DNA of 8,653 nucleotides. Origin: Deltaproteobacteria bacterium (GTDB taxonomy: Bacteria; Desulfobacterota; Desulfobacteria; Desulfobacterales; JAFDDL01). Below the pieces are notes generated by a model. That model searched no databases. It had not been told where the DNA came from and saw only the letters and a program-made list of their open reading frames with translations. Both the position numbers and the translations under genes were made by a program. Where the stretch lies: positions 1-8,653 of the forward strand of contig JAFDDL010000132.1 in assembly GCA_019310865.1 (NCBI GenBank). The letters are read 5' to 3'. Positions within the stretch are counted from its first letter, which is position 1, and the number at the start of each line of letters is the position of its first letter. Below, piece by piece: positions 1 through 6,154 of the stretch.

Positions 1-2
1 GA

Positions 3-34
3 ACGTCCCCCTTTTTTACGTCCCCCTTTTTTAC
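3..34. repeat. Tandem 15-bp repeat at the window edge
   Basis: A 15-bp unit, ACGTCCCCCTTTTTT, occurs twice head to tail at 3-17 and 18-32, followed by AC. It lies immediately downstream of the stop codon of the last gene of the minus-strand operon. The first ten bases of the window, GAACGTCCCC, recur exactly at 6459-6468 in the right arm of the speD-leader inverted repeat, so this may be the end of a related repeat cut by the window edge. The T-runs are on the plus strand and would read as A-runs in the operon transcript, so this is not an intrinsic terminator for the operon. Confidence 0.6.
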
Positions 35-38
35 TTTT

Positions 39-821
39 TTATTTGCCTTTAAAGACCGGTTTTCGCTTTTCACGAAATGCCGCCAGACCTTCCAAGCGGT
101 CTTCGGTGGGGATGGTCACCCAATAGGCATTGGATTCCATGGCCAGGCCGGTGTGAAGATCGGTTTCCAGTCCGTAATTGATGGCGTATTTGGCTTGCTC
201 GATGGCCACGGGGCCGGTTTCACAGATCATGGCGGCCATCTGATTACAGGCATCGAGCAACTCAGCCGGCTCGCAGACCTGGTTGACCAGCCCGATCTCT
301 AAGGCTTCCTGGGCAGAGACACGTCGCCCGGTGAAAATCAATTCTTTGGCCTTTCCGCGGCCCACCAGACGCGGCAGCCGCTGGGTGCCCCCGGCACCCG
401 GGATAATAGCCAGGCGGGTTTCCGTCAACCCCAAAGAGGCGGTTTTCGAGGCGATTCGAATGTCACAGGCCAGCGCCAACTCGGTGCCGCCGCCCAGCGC
501 AACGCCGTTGACGGCGGCAATGACCGGTTTGTTCAGGGCCTCGATGGCGGTAAACAGGTTCCGGATGGTGTAAATGAACTCTTTGACCTGAATGTCGCTC
601 AAGGTTGCCCGTTCCTTAAGGTCCGCACCAGCGCAAAAGGCTTTTTCCCCGGCGCCGGTGATGATGACCACCCGAATTTCCGGTCGAAAGCGAATGGCCT
701 CAATTTGTTCCTTCAGCGCCCGCAATTGATCAAAATTAAATGAATTCATAATTTTCGGGCGATTTAGCGTAAGGGTGAGGACTTGGTTTTTTTCTTCAGC
801 GAGTATGACAGGGTCGTTCAT
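39..821 (-). CDS. Enoyl-CoA hydratase (crotonase family), 3-methylglutaconyl-CoA hydratase-like
   Basis: A 260-residue crotonase of normal length, expected to add water across the double bond of a 2-enoyl-CoA in the cytoplasm. Both hydratase glutamates are present: E114 in GGGTELALACD and E134 in GLTETRLAIIPGAGGTQRLP. The oxyanion-hole segment is around AFCAGADL (61-68). From about 131 to the C-terminus it follows human AUH, the 3-methylglutaconyl-CoA hydratase of leucine breakdown, including GPVAIEQAKYAIN and IPTEDRLEGLAAFREKR; this comparison is from memory. The start at 821 follows AAAGGA (829-834, minus strand) with a 7-nt gap. It is the last gene of the operon, 86 bp after the acyl-CoA dehydrogenase. 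A hydratase is near certain; the methylglutaconyl substrate is a good guess, and generic short-chain enoyl-CoA hydration is the alternative. Confidence 0.9.
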   Translation of the reverse strand: MNDPVILAEEKNQVLTLTLNRPKIMNSFNFDQLRALKEQIEAIRFRPEIRVVIITGAGEKAFCAGADLKERATLSDIQVKEFIYTIRNLFTAIEALNKPVIAAVNGVALGGGTELALACDIRIASKTASLGLTETRLAIIPGAGGTQRLPRLVGRGKAKELIFTGRRVSAQEALEIGLVNQVCEPAELLDACNQMAAMICETGPVAIEQAKYAINYGLETDLHTGLAMESNAYWVTIPTEDRLEGLAAFREKRKPVFKGK

Positions 822-907
822 GACGGATTCCTTTGATTATTCCAATTTAGGGGTTCTGAATTACCAAAAAATCAGGTTGGTTGGCTATATTTTCTTTAAG
901 TTTTATA

Positions 908-2056
908 TTAACATCCGATATACCGGGAAATGACAAGTCTCTGAACTTCCGACGTGCCTTCACCGATGTCCAGCAGCTTCTGGTCCCGGTAAAACCGCTC
1001 GACACCATAATCTTTCATCAAGCCGTATCCGCCGTGGATCTGGACCGCGTGGTTTGCCACCCGCCCCATCAACTCTGAACAATAGACCTTGCTCATGGCG
1101 GCTTCCTTGGCAAATGGCCGTTTCCGGTCACGCAGCCAGCATGCCTTGTACAGCAAATTCCGGGCCGCTTCGAGTTCAATGGCGCAATCGGCCAGCTTGA
1201 AGGCCGTTGCCTGGAATTTGCTGATGGGCTGGCCGAATTGCCGGCGCTGCTTGGCATATTTAAGCGCTAATTCGTAGGCCCCTTGAGCCCCGCCGAGTCC
1301 CATGGCACCGATGGACAACCTGCCGCCGTCCAAGGTCTGGAGCATCTGGTGAAATCCGTCTCCCGTGTTTCCCAGCAGGTTCTCCTTGGGAACCCGGACG
1401 TTGTCAAAATACAGTTCCGCCGTATTGGAGGCCCGCCACATCAACTTTCCGTGCATGGTCTGCACCTTGAAGCCCGGTGTTCCGTTTTCCACGAGAATGC
1501 ATGAAAATTCGGGCTTTCCGTTTTCCTTGGTTCCGGTGATGGCCTGAACCGTAACGCCCATGGCCATATCGCAGGAGGCGTTGGTGATGAAAATTTTGGA
1601 CCCGTTGATGACCCACTCGTTTCCATCGAGTACGGCTGTGGTCTTTGAACCGCCGGCATCTGATCCGGCCTCCGGTTCCGTTAGACCAAAGCCCCACAAT
1701 CCTTCACCGGTGCAAAGTTTCGGGAGGTATTTCTTTTTCTGCGCTTCGGTACCGAAATAATAAATGGGCCCGATTCCCAGGGAGTTGCCCGCCGCCACAG
1801 TCGCGGCCTGGGATCCGTCGATTCGCGCAACCTCCTCGACGGCGATGATGTATGAGACGTAATCCATCTCCTGGCCCTCGTATTTTTCGGGCACAAACAT
1901 ACCGAACAGACCGATTTCCCCCATCTTTTGCGTGAGCGCCGATGAAAAGGTCTCGGACTCATCCAATTCAGCTGCAACCGGTGCGATCTCGGTTTGGGCG
2001 AATTTACGAACTTCCTTTCGGATCATTTCCTGTTCTTTGGTAAGATCAAAATCCAT
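908..2056 (-). CDS. Acyl-CoA dehydrogenase, short/branched-chain type
   Basis: An FAD-dependent dehydrogenase of 382 residues, typical for the family, that makes 2-enoyl-CoA from acyl-CoA and passes electrons to electron-transfer flavoprotein (no etf gene in the window). The order is an N-terminal helical domain from MDFDLTKEQ, signature LTEPEAGSD (125-133), the beta domain, DGGRLSIGA (243-251), and the C-terminal QIHGGYGLMKDYGVERFYRD segment (339-358). The likely catalytic base is E366 in GEGTSEVQR, the position used by short- and medium-chain dehydrogenases rather than the isovaleryl-CoA dehydrogenase position. The frame is open up to 2092, but the start at 2056 has a strong Shine-Dalgarno site and matches the family N-terminus. 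It lies 181 bp after the CoA-transferase gene, with a large inverted repeat in between. The chain specificity cannot be read with confidence. Confidence 0.95.
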   Translation of the reverse strand: MDFDLTKEQEMIRKEVRKFAQTEIAPVAAELDESETFSSALTQKMGEIGLFGMFVPEKYEGQEMDYVSYIIAVEEVARIDGSQAATVAAGNSLGIGPIYYFGTEAQKKKYLPKLCTGEGLWGFGLTEPEAGSDAGGSKTTAVLDGNEWVINGSKIFITNASCDMAMGVTVQAITGTKENGKPEFSCILVENGTPGFKVQTMHGKLMWRASNTAELYFDNVRVPKENLLGNTGDGFHQMLQTLDGGRLSIGAMGLGGAQGAYELALKYAKQRRQFGQPISKFQATAFKLADCAIELEAARNLLYKACWLRDRKRPFAKEAAMSKVYCSELMGRVANHAVQIHGGYGLMKDYGVERFYRDQKLLDIGEGTSEVQRLVISRYIGC

Positions 2057-2062
2057 GGAACA

Positions 2063-2069
2063 CTCCTTT
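2063..2069 (-). promoter_or_regulatory. Ribosome binding site of the acyl-CoA dehydrogenase gene
   Basis: The minus strand reads AAAGGAG six bases before the ATG at 2056, which fixes the start there rather than at the upstream in-frame ATG at 2092. The site directly abuts the end of the 2070-2228 inverted repeat. Confidence 0.85.
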
Positions 2070-2228
2070 GAGCCAGTTTCAAAACGTCCCATCTCGATCC
2101 ATATCGGTGTTGGGCAAAAATTTTAATCCTCGAAGGTAAGCGAAGACTCCGATACGTTATGTATGCCTGCGGTTAAAATTTTTCCCCGCCTTGATCTGAA
2201 CCGAGCTTGAACATTTTGAAACAGGCTC
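2070..2228. repeat. 159-bp imperfect inverted-repeat element (MITE-like or structured intergenic repeat)
   Basis: The arms 2070-2128 and 2171-2228 are imperfect reverse complements over about 58 bp with one single-base gap. The outer ends match best: GAGCCAGTTTCAAAACGTCC against GAGCCTGTTTCAAAATGTTC on the other strand, 17 of 20. The inner ends share AAAAATTTTAA. A 42-bp centre (2129-2170) separates them. The element fills nearly the whole gap between the CoA-transferase beta gene and the dehydrogenase, and ends one base from the latter's ribosome binding site. No ORF and no clear target duplication were seen. It would fold into a long hairpin in the operon mRNA. Whether it is mobile or multicopy cannot be judged from one copy. 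Confidence 0.7.
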
Positions 2229-2237
2229 ATTTAGTTA

Positions 2238-3008
2238 TTAGCCTCGCCCGATAACGATGCAATACGGGTCGACCTCCTCGCGGAGGATGCGCAGTTCTTC
2301 ATCCGTTGGCGGCAGGGTATCAACGATGTCGGGCGCCTCCAAAAGCGCAAATCCGCAGTTTTCCTTGACCTCCTGAATGGAATAACCGGGGTTGACGGAG
2401 ATGATCCGCATCCGTTTCGATTCATCTTCAAAATCCATGACGGCCATATTGGTGATGATTTTATACGGTCCGGTTCCCGGGGGCAATCCGGAGTTTAACC
2501 GCGAGTCGCCGCCTTCGAGCCATCCCGGCGTGGTCAGAAAGTCGAGCTTTTCCACAAAGCGTTTGGAATTCTGGGGCGTCATGACGAGCATGCGCCAGCA
2601 AAAGGAGGCAAAATCATTGGCCCCGCCACTTCCGGGTAAACGTACCTTTGGTTTGGCGTGGTCGCCGATCACTGTTGAATTCAGATTGCCGTACATGTCG
2701 ATCTGGGCGCCGCCGAGAAAGGTATAATCCACAAATCCCCGAGCGCAATATTCCATGGTGTCGCCCATGCTGCCGGCCATGGCGGCCTTGTAAAAGGTTC
2801 GCGAGTCGCCCACGGAAATGGGCATTTCCGGTAATTCCGGGCTGAATCCGCCTGCTTCAAACATGATAACCAGATCCGGAGACGATACTTTCTGGGCAAG
2901 CATGGCCGCAGCACAGGGCGCACCGGTTCCCACGCCCACGGTGGCACCGTTTTCAAGTTCACGGGAGGCCACGGCGATCATCAATTCCATTGAATTATAG
3001 TCAGCCAT
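2238..3008 (-). CDS. Glutaconate-type CoA-transferase, beta subunit
   Basis: The beta subunit (256 residues) of a class I CoA-transferase, which moves CoA between an acyl-CoA donor and a free acid through an enzyme-glutamyl-CoA intermediate. It follows GctB of Acidaminococcus along its length (recalled alignment): VGTGAPCAAAMLAQ near 26-39, the expected catalytic glutamate E51 in IMFEAGGFSPE, SVGDSRTF (65-72), GGAQIDMYGNLNSTVIGD (99-116), GSGGAN (126-131) and TTPGWLEGG (159-167). Retention of E51 argues for a true transferase rather than the decarboxylase AibAB or the ring hydrolase IpdAB, which belong to the same fold family. Its ATG overlaps the stop of the alpha gene as TAATG, with GGAGG seven bases upstream, so equal subunit production by translational coupling is likely. 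Glutaconate itself need not be the substrate. Confidence 0.92.
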   Translation of the reverse strand: MADYNSMELMIAVASRELENGATVGVGTGAPCAAAMLAQKVSSPDLVIMFEAGGFSPELPEMPISVGDSRTFYKAAMAGSMGDTMEYCARGFVDYTFLGGAQIDMYGNLNSTVIGDHAKPKVRLPGSGGANDFASFCWRMLVMTPQNSKRFVEKLDFLTTPGWLEGGDSRLNSGLPPGTGPYKIITNMAVMDFEDESKRMRIISVNPGYSIQEVKENCGFALLEAPDIVDTLPPTDEELRILREEVDPYCIVIGRG

Positions 3009-4000
3009 TATTTTTCCTCCTTGAATAAGAGCATTTCCTTGGCTCTCAGTTCTCGCATTTTCGTCGAACCGCCGTTTCGCTGAATGTAGGTTTCGTGATC
3101 CGGGCAGTCATAAATGTTGCGGTTTAAAAATTCCTTGAATTTTTCCAGATCCCGCTCCACAGTCAGCCATTCTTTCAAATGCGCCTCATCGGAAAAATAT
3201 TCATAGGGCATGGTGCCCGGATAAGCGCCGTAGGGAACTTCGCACACCGCGTCCACCAGGTGATAGGGGATTTTTGTGGCTGACGGATCGCGCTTGATTT
3301 CATCGGTCGATATCAATCGCTCCGCTGTGATGATCAGGCGCTTGGAGGCGTTTGCCAGATCGATGTCGGATACGGCGATGCCCCTGAAGCGCGAGTTTCC
3401 ATAGATGTCCGCTTCGTGGACATGGATAAAGGCCACATCCGGATACAGCGCCGGCAGGGCCACCAGTTTCTTGCCGGTAAAGGGGCAGGCAATGGTTTTT
3501 GCAGCGCTGTAGGCAAAGGTATCGGTTCCCATGAGATTGCGGGTCGGCAGGAAGGGTACCCCCATTGCCGCAGCCTTCATGCGCATGGTCAGGCTGTAGT
3601 TGGTCCACTCGGTGACCTGGACCTTGCCGCTTTCGACATATTTGCGGCTGCAGGTTGAAAGCCCTCGGGCTTCAAGTCCCACCACATAGGCTACGTCCAG
3701 CCGGTTGAAGACTTCGCCGGCGCTGAGAATTTCCATGTCATGGGTTGCCGTGTGACCGGCAAACCCCATATTCTTTCGGCCCTGGCGAACGATTTCATGG
3801 CAGGCGGCAACCGGAGTTCGGTTGGCGCCGAACCCGCCGATGGCAAGATATTCGCCGTCCTTGACCAACTTGGCCACGGCATTCTTGAGGGACATGACCT
3901 TGTTGACCTGTTTACGGGTTTTTTTCCGAAAAAAATCCCGTGCAATATCCGGATCCGGATCCATAAACAGCGGGCCGGTACCCTTATCAATTACGTCCAT
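3008..4000 (-). CDS. Glutaconate-type CoA-transferase, alpha subunit
   Basis: The alpha subunit (330 residues, close to GctA) of the heteromeric CoA-transferase completed by the next gene. Family features are KVMSLKNAVAKLVKDGEYLAIGGFG (34-58), a CoA-site-type glycine-rich turn, then VALPALYPDVAFIHVHEADIYGN (180-202) and DEIKRDPSATKIPYHLVDAV (233-252). The first 33 residues, including a DPDPD stretch, are an extension compared with GctA as I recall it. The start at 4000 was chosen because AAAGGAG lies eight bases upstream and the frame beyond it (to 4150) runs into the upstream gene. The gap to that gene is 37 bp, and the stop overlaps the beta start by one base. It probably activates the free acid handled by the operon; acid and CoA donor are unknown. 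Confidence 0.92.
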   Translation of the reverse strand: MDVIDKGTGPLFMDPDPDIARDFFRKKTRKQVNKVMSLKNAVAKLVKDGEYLAIGGFGANRTPVAACHEIVRQGRKNMGFAGHTATHDMEILSAGEVFNRLDVAYVVGLEARGLSTCSRKYVESGKVQVTEWTNYSLTMRMKAAAMGVPFLPTRNLMGTDTFAYSAAKTIACPFTGKKLVALPALYPDVAFIHVHEADIYGNSRFRGIAVSDIDLANASKRLIITAERLISTDEIKRDPSATKIPYHLVDAVCEVPYGAYPGTMPYEYFSDEAHLKEWLTVERDLEKFKEFLNRNIYDCPDHETYIQRNGGSTKMRELRAKEMLLFKEEK

Positions 4001-4008
4001 TTCATACT

Positions 4009-4015
4009 CTCCTTT
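4009..4015 (-). promoter_or_regulatory. Ribosome binding site of the CoA-transferase alpha gene
   Basis: The minus strand reads AAAGGAG eight bases before the ATG at 4000. This supports that start over the longer in-frame option at 4150, which would overlap the lyase gene by more than 110 bp. Confidence 0.8.
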
Positions 4016-4037
4016 AGCGGTTGATCTCCTATATATC

Positions 4038-5204
4038 CTAAGGCCGGCATTTTTCCGGCAGCACGGCATTGGCGCCCCATTCTGCGGGCATTTTCTGGTC
4101 TGCAGGTTCCCCCAGTTTTTCCTTGAGTTTGGGCAGTCCCGGACGTGCAAATTGGGGATGGCCTTCCTTCAAGGTTCGCCCATTGATGGACGCTTCCGAG
4201 CGCAGGCGATGGCCCACGGTTCGTTCCATCTGCCGTCCCAGCCACAGGACGCGATCCACGTTCCAGCCGTGTTCGATTCCCATTTCATCCACCTGAACCA
4301 GCAGATCCTCGAGGCAGATGAGTCCCACATACCGTGGATCGTCATAGTAGTACTCGCCGGTACCCTTCACCGGTGAGTCATCCAGAAAATTGGCCGGCTG
4401 GCCGCCCAGGCCGCCCAGGGTTGCCTCGAAGTGGGTGATGCCGGCCTGCAGGGAGGCCAGAACCGATGCGGACGCCACACGTTTGGTTTCATGGAAATGG
4501 GCGATGTGAAGATCCGGATTGGGGATTTCATCCAGGATCATGGAAAAATACCGGTATACCTCCGCGGCCGATGCACTGCCGTCGTGATCGGCATGCTCGA
4601 CGTCGTGGGCGCCGATTTCGAGCCACCGCTTGGTGAACTCCACGGCGTCCTTCATGTCCGTTGCGCCGCCGATGGGGCTTCCCCAGATGGTGCTGACCGT
4701 ACCGCACATCATGATGCCGGCATCGTTGCATTTTTGGGTGCAGCGTTCGGCTTCCTTCCAGTATTCGGGCAATGTGGTCCCGGCATTGGCGAAATGATGC
4801 GCTTCTTCCGTGGAGACCATCATGAGTACCCGGTCCGGTCCTACACCGCGTTTGGATAATTCGATGGCCCGATCCACGGATTTTTCCCGGATGGTGATGC
4901 AGGTCAATACGATGTCGTCGGTGTTGATGCCCTTTCTCTCGCAGCGGGTTTTAAATCTGTCACTGCGAAGGTGTGCCAGAAGCTCTTCGGCGTCCCGGAA
5001 CTGGGGCATGAGAAAGGGGCTGCCCAGATTGGTTACTTCGATATCCCGGCAGCCGGCGAAGATCAACTCTTCCAGGTAGAATTTTTTGGCTTCGGTTGAA
5101 ATGAATTTTTCAAGATGCTGAAAGCCGTCACGGATGGTGATGTCTCCGATGGTGACTTTTCGAGGCATTTTGGGGAAAATTTTCCAATAATCATATTCTG
5201 TCAT
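4038..5204 (-). CDS. HMG-CoA lyase / pyruvate carboxyltransferase family protein with altered active site
   Basis: First gene of the operon, a 388-residue TIM-barrel metal-dependent lyase/aldolase of the HMGL-like family. Barrel landmarks are ITIRDGFQ (22-29; R25 and D26 match the catalytic Arg-Asp of HMG-CoA lyase), DIEVTNLGSPF (54-64; E56), the metal-binding pair H236 and H238 in HFHET, and GGLGGQP (264-270). In HMG-CoA lyases the last motif is GLGGCP and its Cys is catalytic; here it is Q269. The protein is also longer than the roughly 300-residue lyases, with about 60 extra C-terminal residues rich in charge and proline. The ATG at 5204 follows GGAGGT with a 5-nt gap. Context suggests it cleaves the 3-hydroxyacyl-CoA made by the hydratase into an acyl-CoA and a ketoacid. 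A Claisen-type or other aldol reaction is possible, and strict HMG-CoA cleavage is uncertain. Confidence 0.85.
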   Translation of the reverse strand: MTEYDYWKIFPKMPRKVTIGDITIRDGFQHLEKFISTEAKKFYLEELIFAGCRDIEVTNLGSPFLMPQFRDAEELLAHLRSDRFKTRCERKGINTDDIVLTCITIREKSVDRAIELSKRGVGPDRVLMMVSTEEAHHFANAGTTLPEYWKEAERCTQKCNDAGIMMCGTVSTIWGSPIGGATDMKDAVEFTKRWLEIGAHDVEHADHDGSASAAEVYRYFSMILDEIPNPDLHIAHFHETKRVASASVLASLQAGITHFEATLGGLGGQPANFLDDSPVKGTGEYYYDDPRYVGLICLEDLLVQVDEMGIEHGWNVDRVLWLGRQMERTVGHRLRSEASINGRTLKEGHPQFARPGLPKLKEKLGEPADQKMPAEWGANAVLPEKCRP

Positions 5205-5280
5205 GTCAGACCTCCATAAACGATATTTAACGTTATTTCAATGAATATGTTCTTTGCGCTATGTCGGGTTTGAGATAAAC

Positions 5281-5298
5281 TGAACGAGCGCTCAATCA
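5281..5298. promoter_or_regulatory. TetR-type operator 1 (catabolic operon side)
   Basis: TGAACGAGCGCTCAATCA is an 18-bp palindrome with a perfect GAGCGCTC core and outer TGA/TCA, broken by two unpaired positions on each side. It is identical to operator 2 (5415-5432); with two flanking bases the exact repeat is 20 bp. It sits just downstream of the minus-strand -10 candidate, about 75 bp before the lyase start, where a bound repressor would block transcription. The regulator is most likely the adjacent TetR protein. Confidence 0.85.
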
Positions 5299-5327
5299 TG
5301 TATCTCTTTTTAAAAATGATTTGTCAA
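5299..5327 (-). promoter_or_regulatory. Candidate sigma70 promoter of the catabolic operon
   Basis: On the minus strand a perfect TTGACA -35 box (5327-5322) is followed after 17 bp by GATACA (5304-5299), a weak -10. Operator 1 starts at the next base. The same order of promoter then operator appears on the other strand before tetR, which supports the assignment despite the poor -10. Confidence 0.6.
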
Positions 5328-5385
5328 GTATTATTTATTAAAAGTTTCGCAAAAGGCTGGTTTTGATGTGATTAGGGATTATCAT

Positions 5386-5414
5386 TTGACAAAACCGATT
5401 GGCAATGATACCAC
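5386..5414 (+). promoter_or_regulatory. Candidate sigma70 promoter of tetR
   Basis: A perfect TTGACA (5386-5391) is followed after 17 bp by TACCAC (5409-5414), a poor -10 that is preceded by TG at 5406-5407 as in extended -10 promoters. Operator 2 overlaps or adjoins its downstream end, as expected for autorepression. Confidence 0.55.
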
Positions 5415-5432
5415 TGAACGAGCGCTCAATCA
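5415..5432. promoter_or_regulatory. TetR-type operator 2 (tetR side)
   Basis: An identical copy of operator 1, TGAACGAGCGCTCAATCA, in the same plus-strand orientation with centres 134 bp apart. It lies directly after the tetR promoter candidate and 44 bp before the chosen tetR start, so it would mediate autoregulation. Confidence 0.85.
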
Positions 5433-5463
5433 ACACCGTCATGCCCGTCACGATTTCATCGAA

Positions 5464-5470
5464 GAGAGGA
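5464..5470 (+). promoter_or_regulatory. Ribosome binding site of tetR
   Basis: GAGAGGA ends six bases before the ATG at 5477. It supports this start over the in-frame ATG at 5399, which lies upstream of operator 2 and inside the promoter. Confidence 0.7.
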
Positions 5471-5476
5471 AAAACA

Positions 5477-6121
5477 ATGCGTCCGGCAAACAAGAAAGAA
5501 ACCCATTTTGTTCCAACACAGATCAAGGACAAGGACCTGGTTGAACGCCGTCGAAAGGAAATTGTGGATGCAGCGGTGCCGCTTCTATTCAAGCAAGGGT
5601 TTCACAAGACAACCACACGGCAGCTTGCCCGCGCAGCCGGTTTTTCCATTGGGACGTTGTATGAATATGTGTCCTGTAAGGAAGACGTCCTCTATCTGGT
5701 ATGCGAAACGATCCATGATGAGGTTGAAAAGGGCATTGCCGAAGCACTCGCGCAACCGGCAGAGGGCAAGCAGGCCCTTGCCGCCATCATTCGAGCGTTT
5801 TTTCTGATTTGCCATAATATGAGTGATTTTATTCTGCTCATCTACCAGGAAACCCACGCCCTTCCGGAACAATGGCGCGAAAAGGTTTTGGATAACGAGC
5901 TGCGCATCAACGACTTGTTCGTTGAAGCCCTGCAGCGCATCGCCACGACCGGGGAAACCGACAAATTGGACGACCGAGCCATTGATCTGCTGGCCCATAA
6001 TATTTCCATTCTGGGCCACATGTGGACCTTTCGCAGATGGACACTTAGCAGAAACTACGGCATCAATGAATATATCGAAAGGCAGACCAATTATATTTTG
6101 AACATGGCCGGTATAAAATAA
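5477..6121 (+). CDS. TetR/AcrR-family transcriptional repressor
   Basis: A 214-residue one-domain-plus-sensor repressor of typical length. The N-terminal helix-turn-helix spans about residues 24-72: RRKEIVDAAVPLLFKQGF, then TTTRQLARAAGFSIGTLYEYV with the recognition helix near 55-64, then the usual K-E-D-V-L. The remaining helices form the ligand-binding and dimer domain, which is poorly conserved; HMWTFRRWTL (181-190) and the C-terminal YIERQTNYIL (199-208) are its most distinctive parts. It is transcribed divergently from the acyl-CoA operon and separated by 272 bp carrying two identical operators, so it most likely represses both units. The inducer is unknown; an acyl-CoA intermediate of the pathway is the natural guess, by analogy with the isovaleryl-CoA-responsive AibR of Myxococcus. 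Family assignment is secure, ligand and regulon are inferred. Confidence 0.93.
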   Translation: MRPANKKETHFVPTQIKDKDLVERRRKEIVDAAVPLLFKQGFHKTTTRQLARAAGFSIGTLYEYVSCKEDVLYLVCETIHDEVEKGIAEALAQPAEGKQALAAIIRAFFLICHNMSDFILLIYQETHALPEQWREKVLDNELRINDLFVEALQRIATTGETDKLDDRAIDLLAHNISILGHMWTFRRWTLSRNYGINEYIERQTNYILNMAGIK

Positions 6122-6144
6122 TGCCCATCCGGAATTGATGGGCA
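6122..6144. repeat. Hairpin directly after the tetR stop
   Basis: An 8-bp perfect stem, TGCCCATC (6122-6129) with GATGGGCA (6137-6144), and a 7-nt loop begin at the first base after the tetR stop codon. It is followed by ATAAATGAG rather than a T-run. It may protect the mRNA 3' end or assist the stronger hairpin that follows. Confidence 0.55.
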
Positions 6145-6154
6145 ATAAATGAGA

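Noticed and set aside
1..34. Tandem repeat as a CRISPR fragment or intrinsic terminator
   Set aside because: There are only two abutting 15-bp copies with no spacers, and the T-runs are on the wrong strand for the operon that ends there.
2057..2092. Longer start for the acyl-CoA dehydrogenase at 2092
   Set aside because: It would add 12 residues coded mostly by the inverted repeat, has no ribosome site, and the ATG at 2056 has AAAGGAG six bases upstream and matches the family N-terminus.
2238..4000. IpdAB-type steroid ring hydrolase
   Set aside because: The catalytic Glu of true transferases is retained in the beta subunit and no other steroid-degradation genes are nearby.
4001..4150. Longer start for the transferase alpha subunit at 4150
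   Set aside because: The added 50 residues overlap the lyase gene in another frame and look unlike the family; a good ribosome site precedes 4000.
3822..4376. Long plus-strand open frame opposite the transferase/lyase junction
   Set aside because: It lies antisense to two well-supported genes, spans their junction and shows no recognisable protein features.
5399..5476. TetR start at 5399
   Set aside because: The extra 26 codons cover the promoter and operator 2, and no ribosome site precedes 5399.
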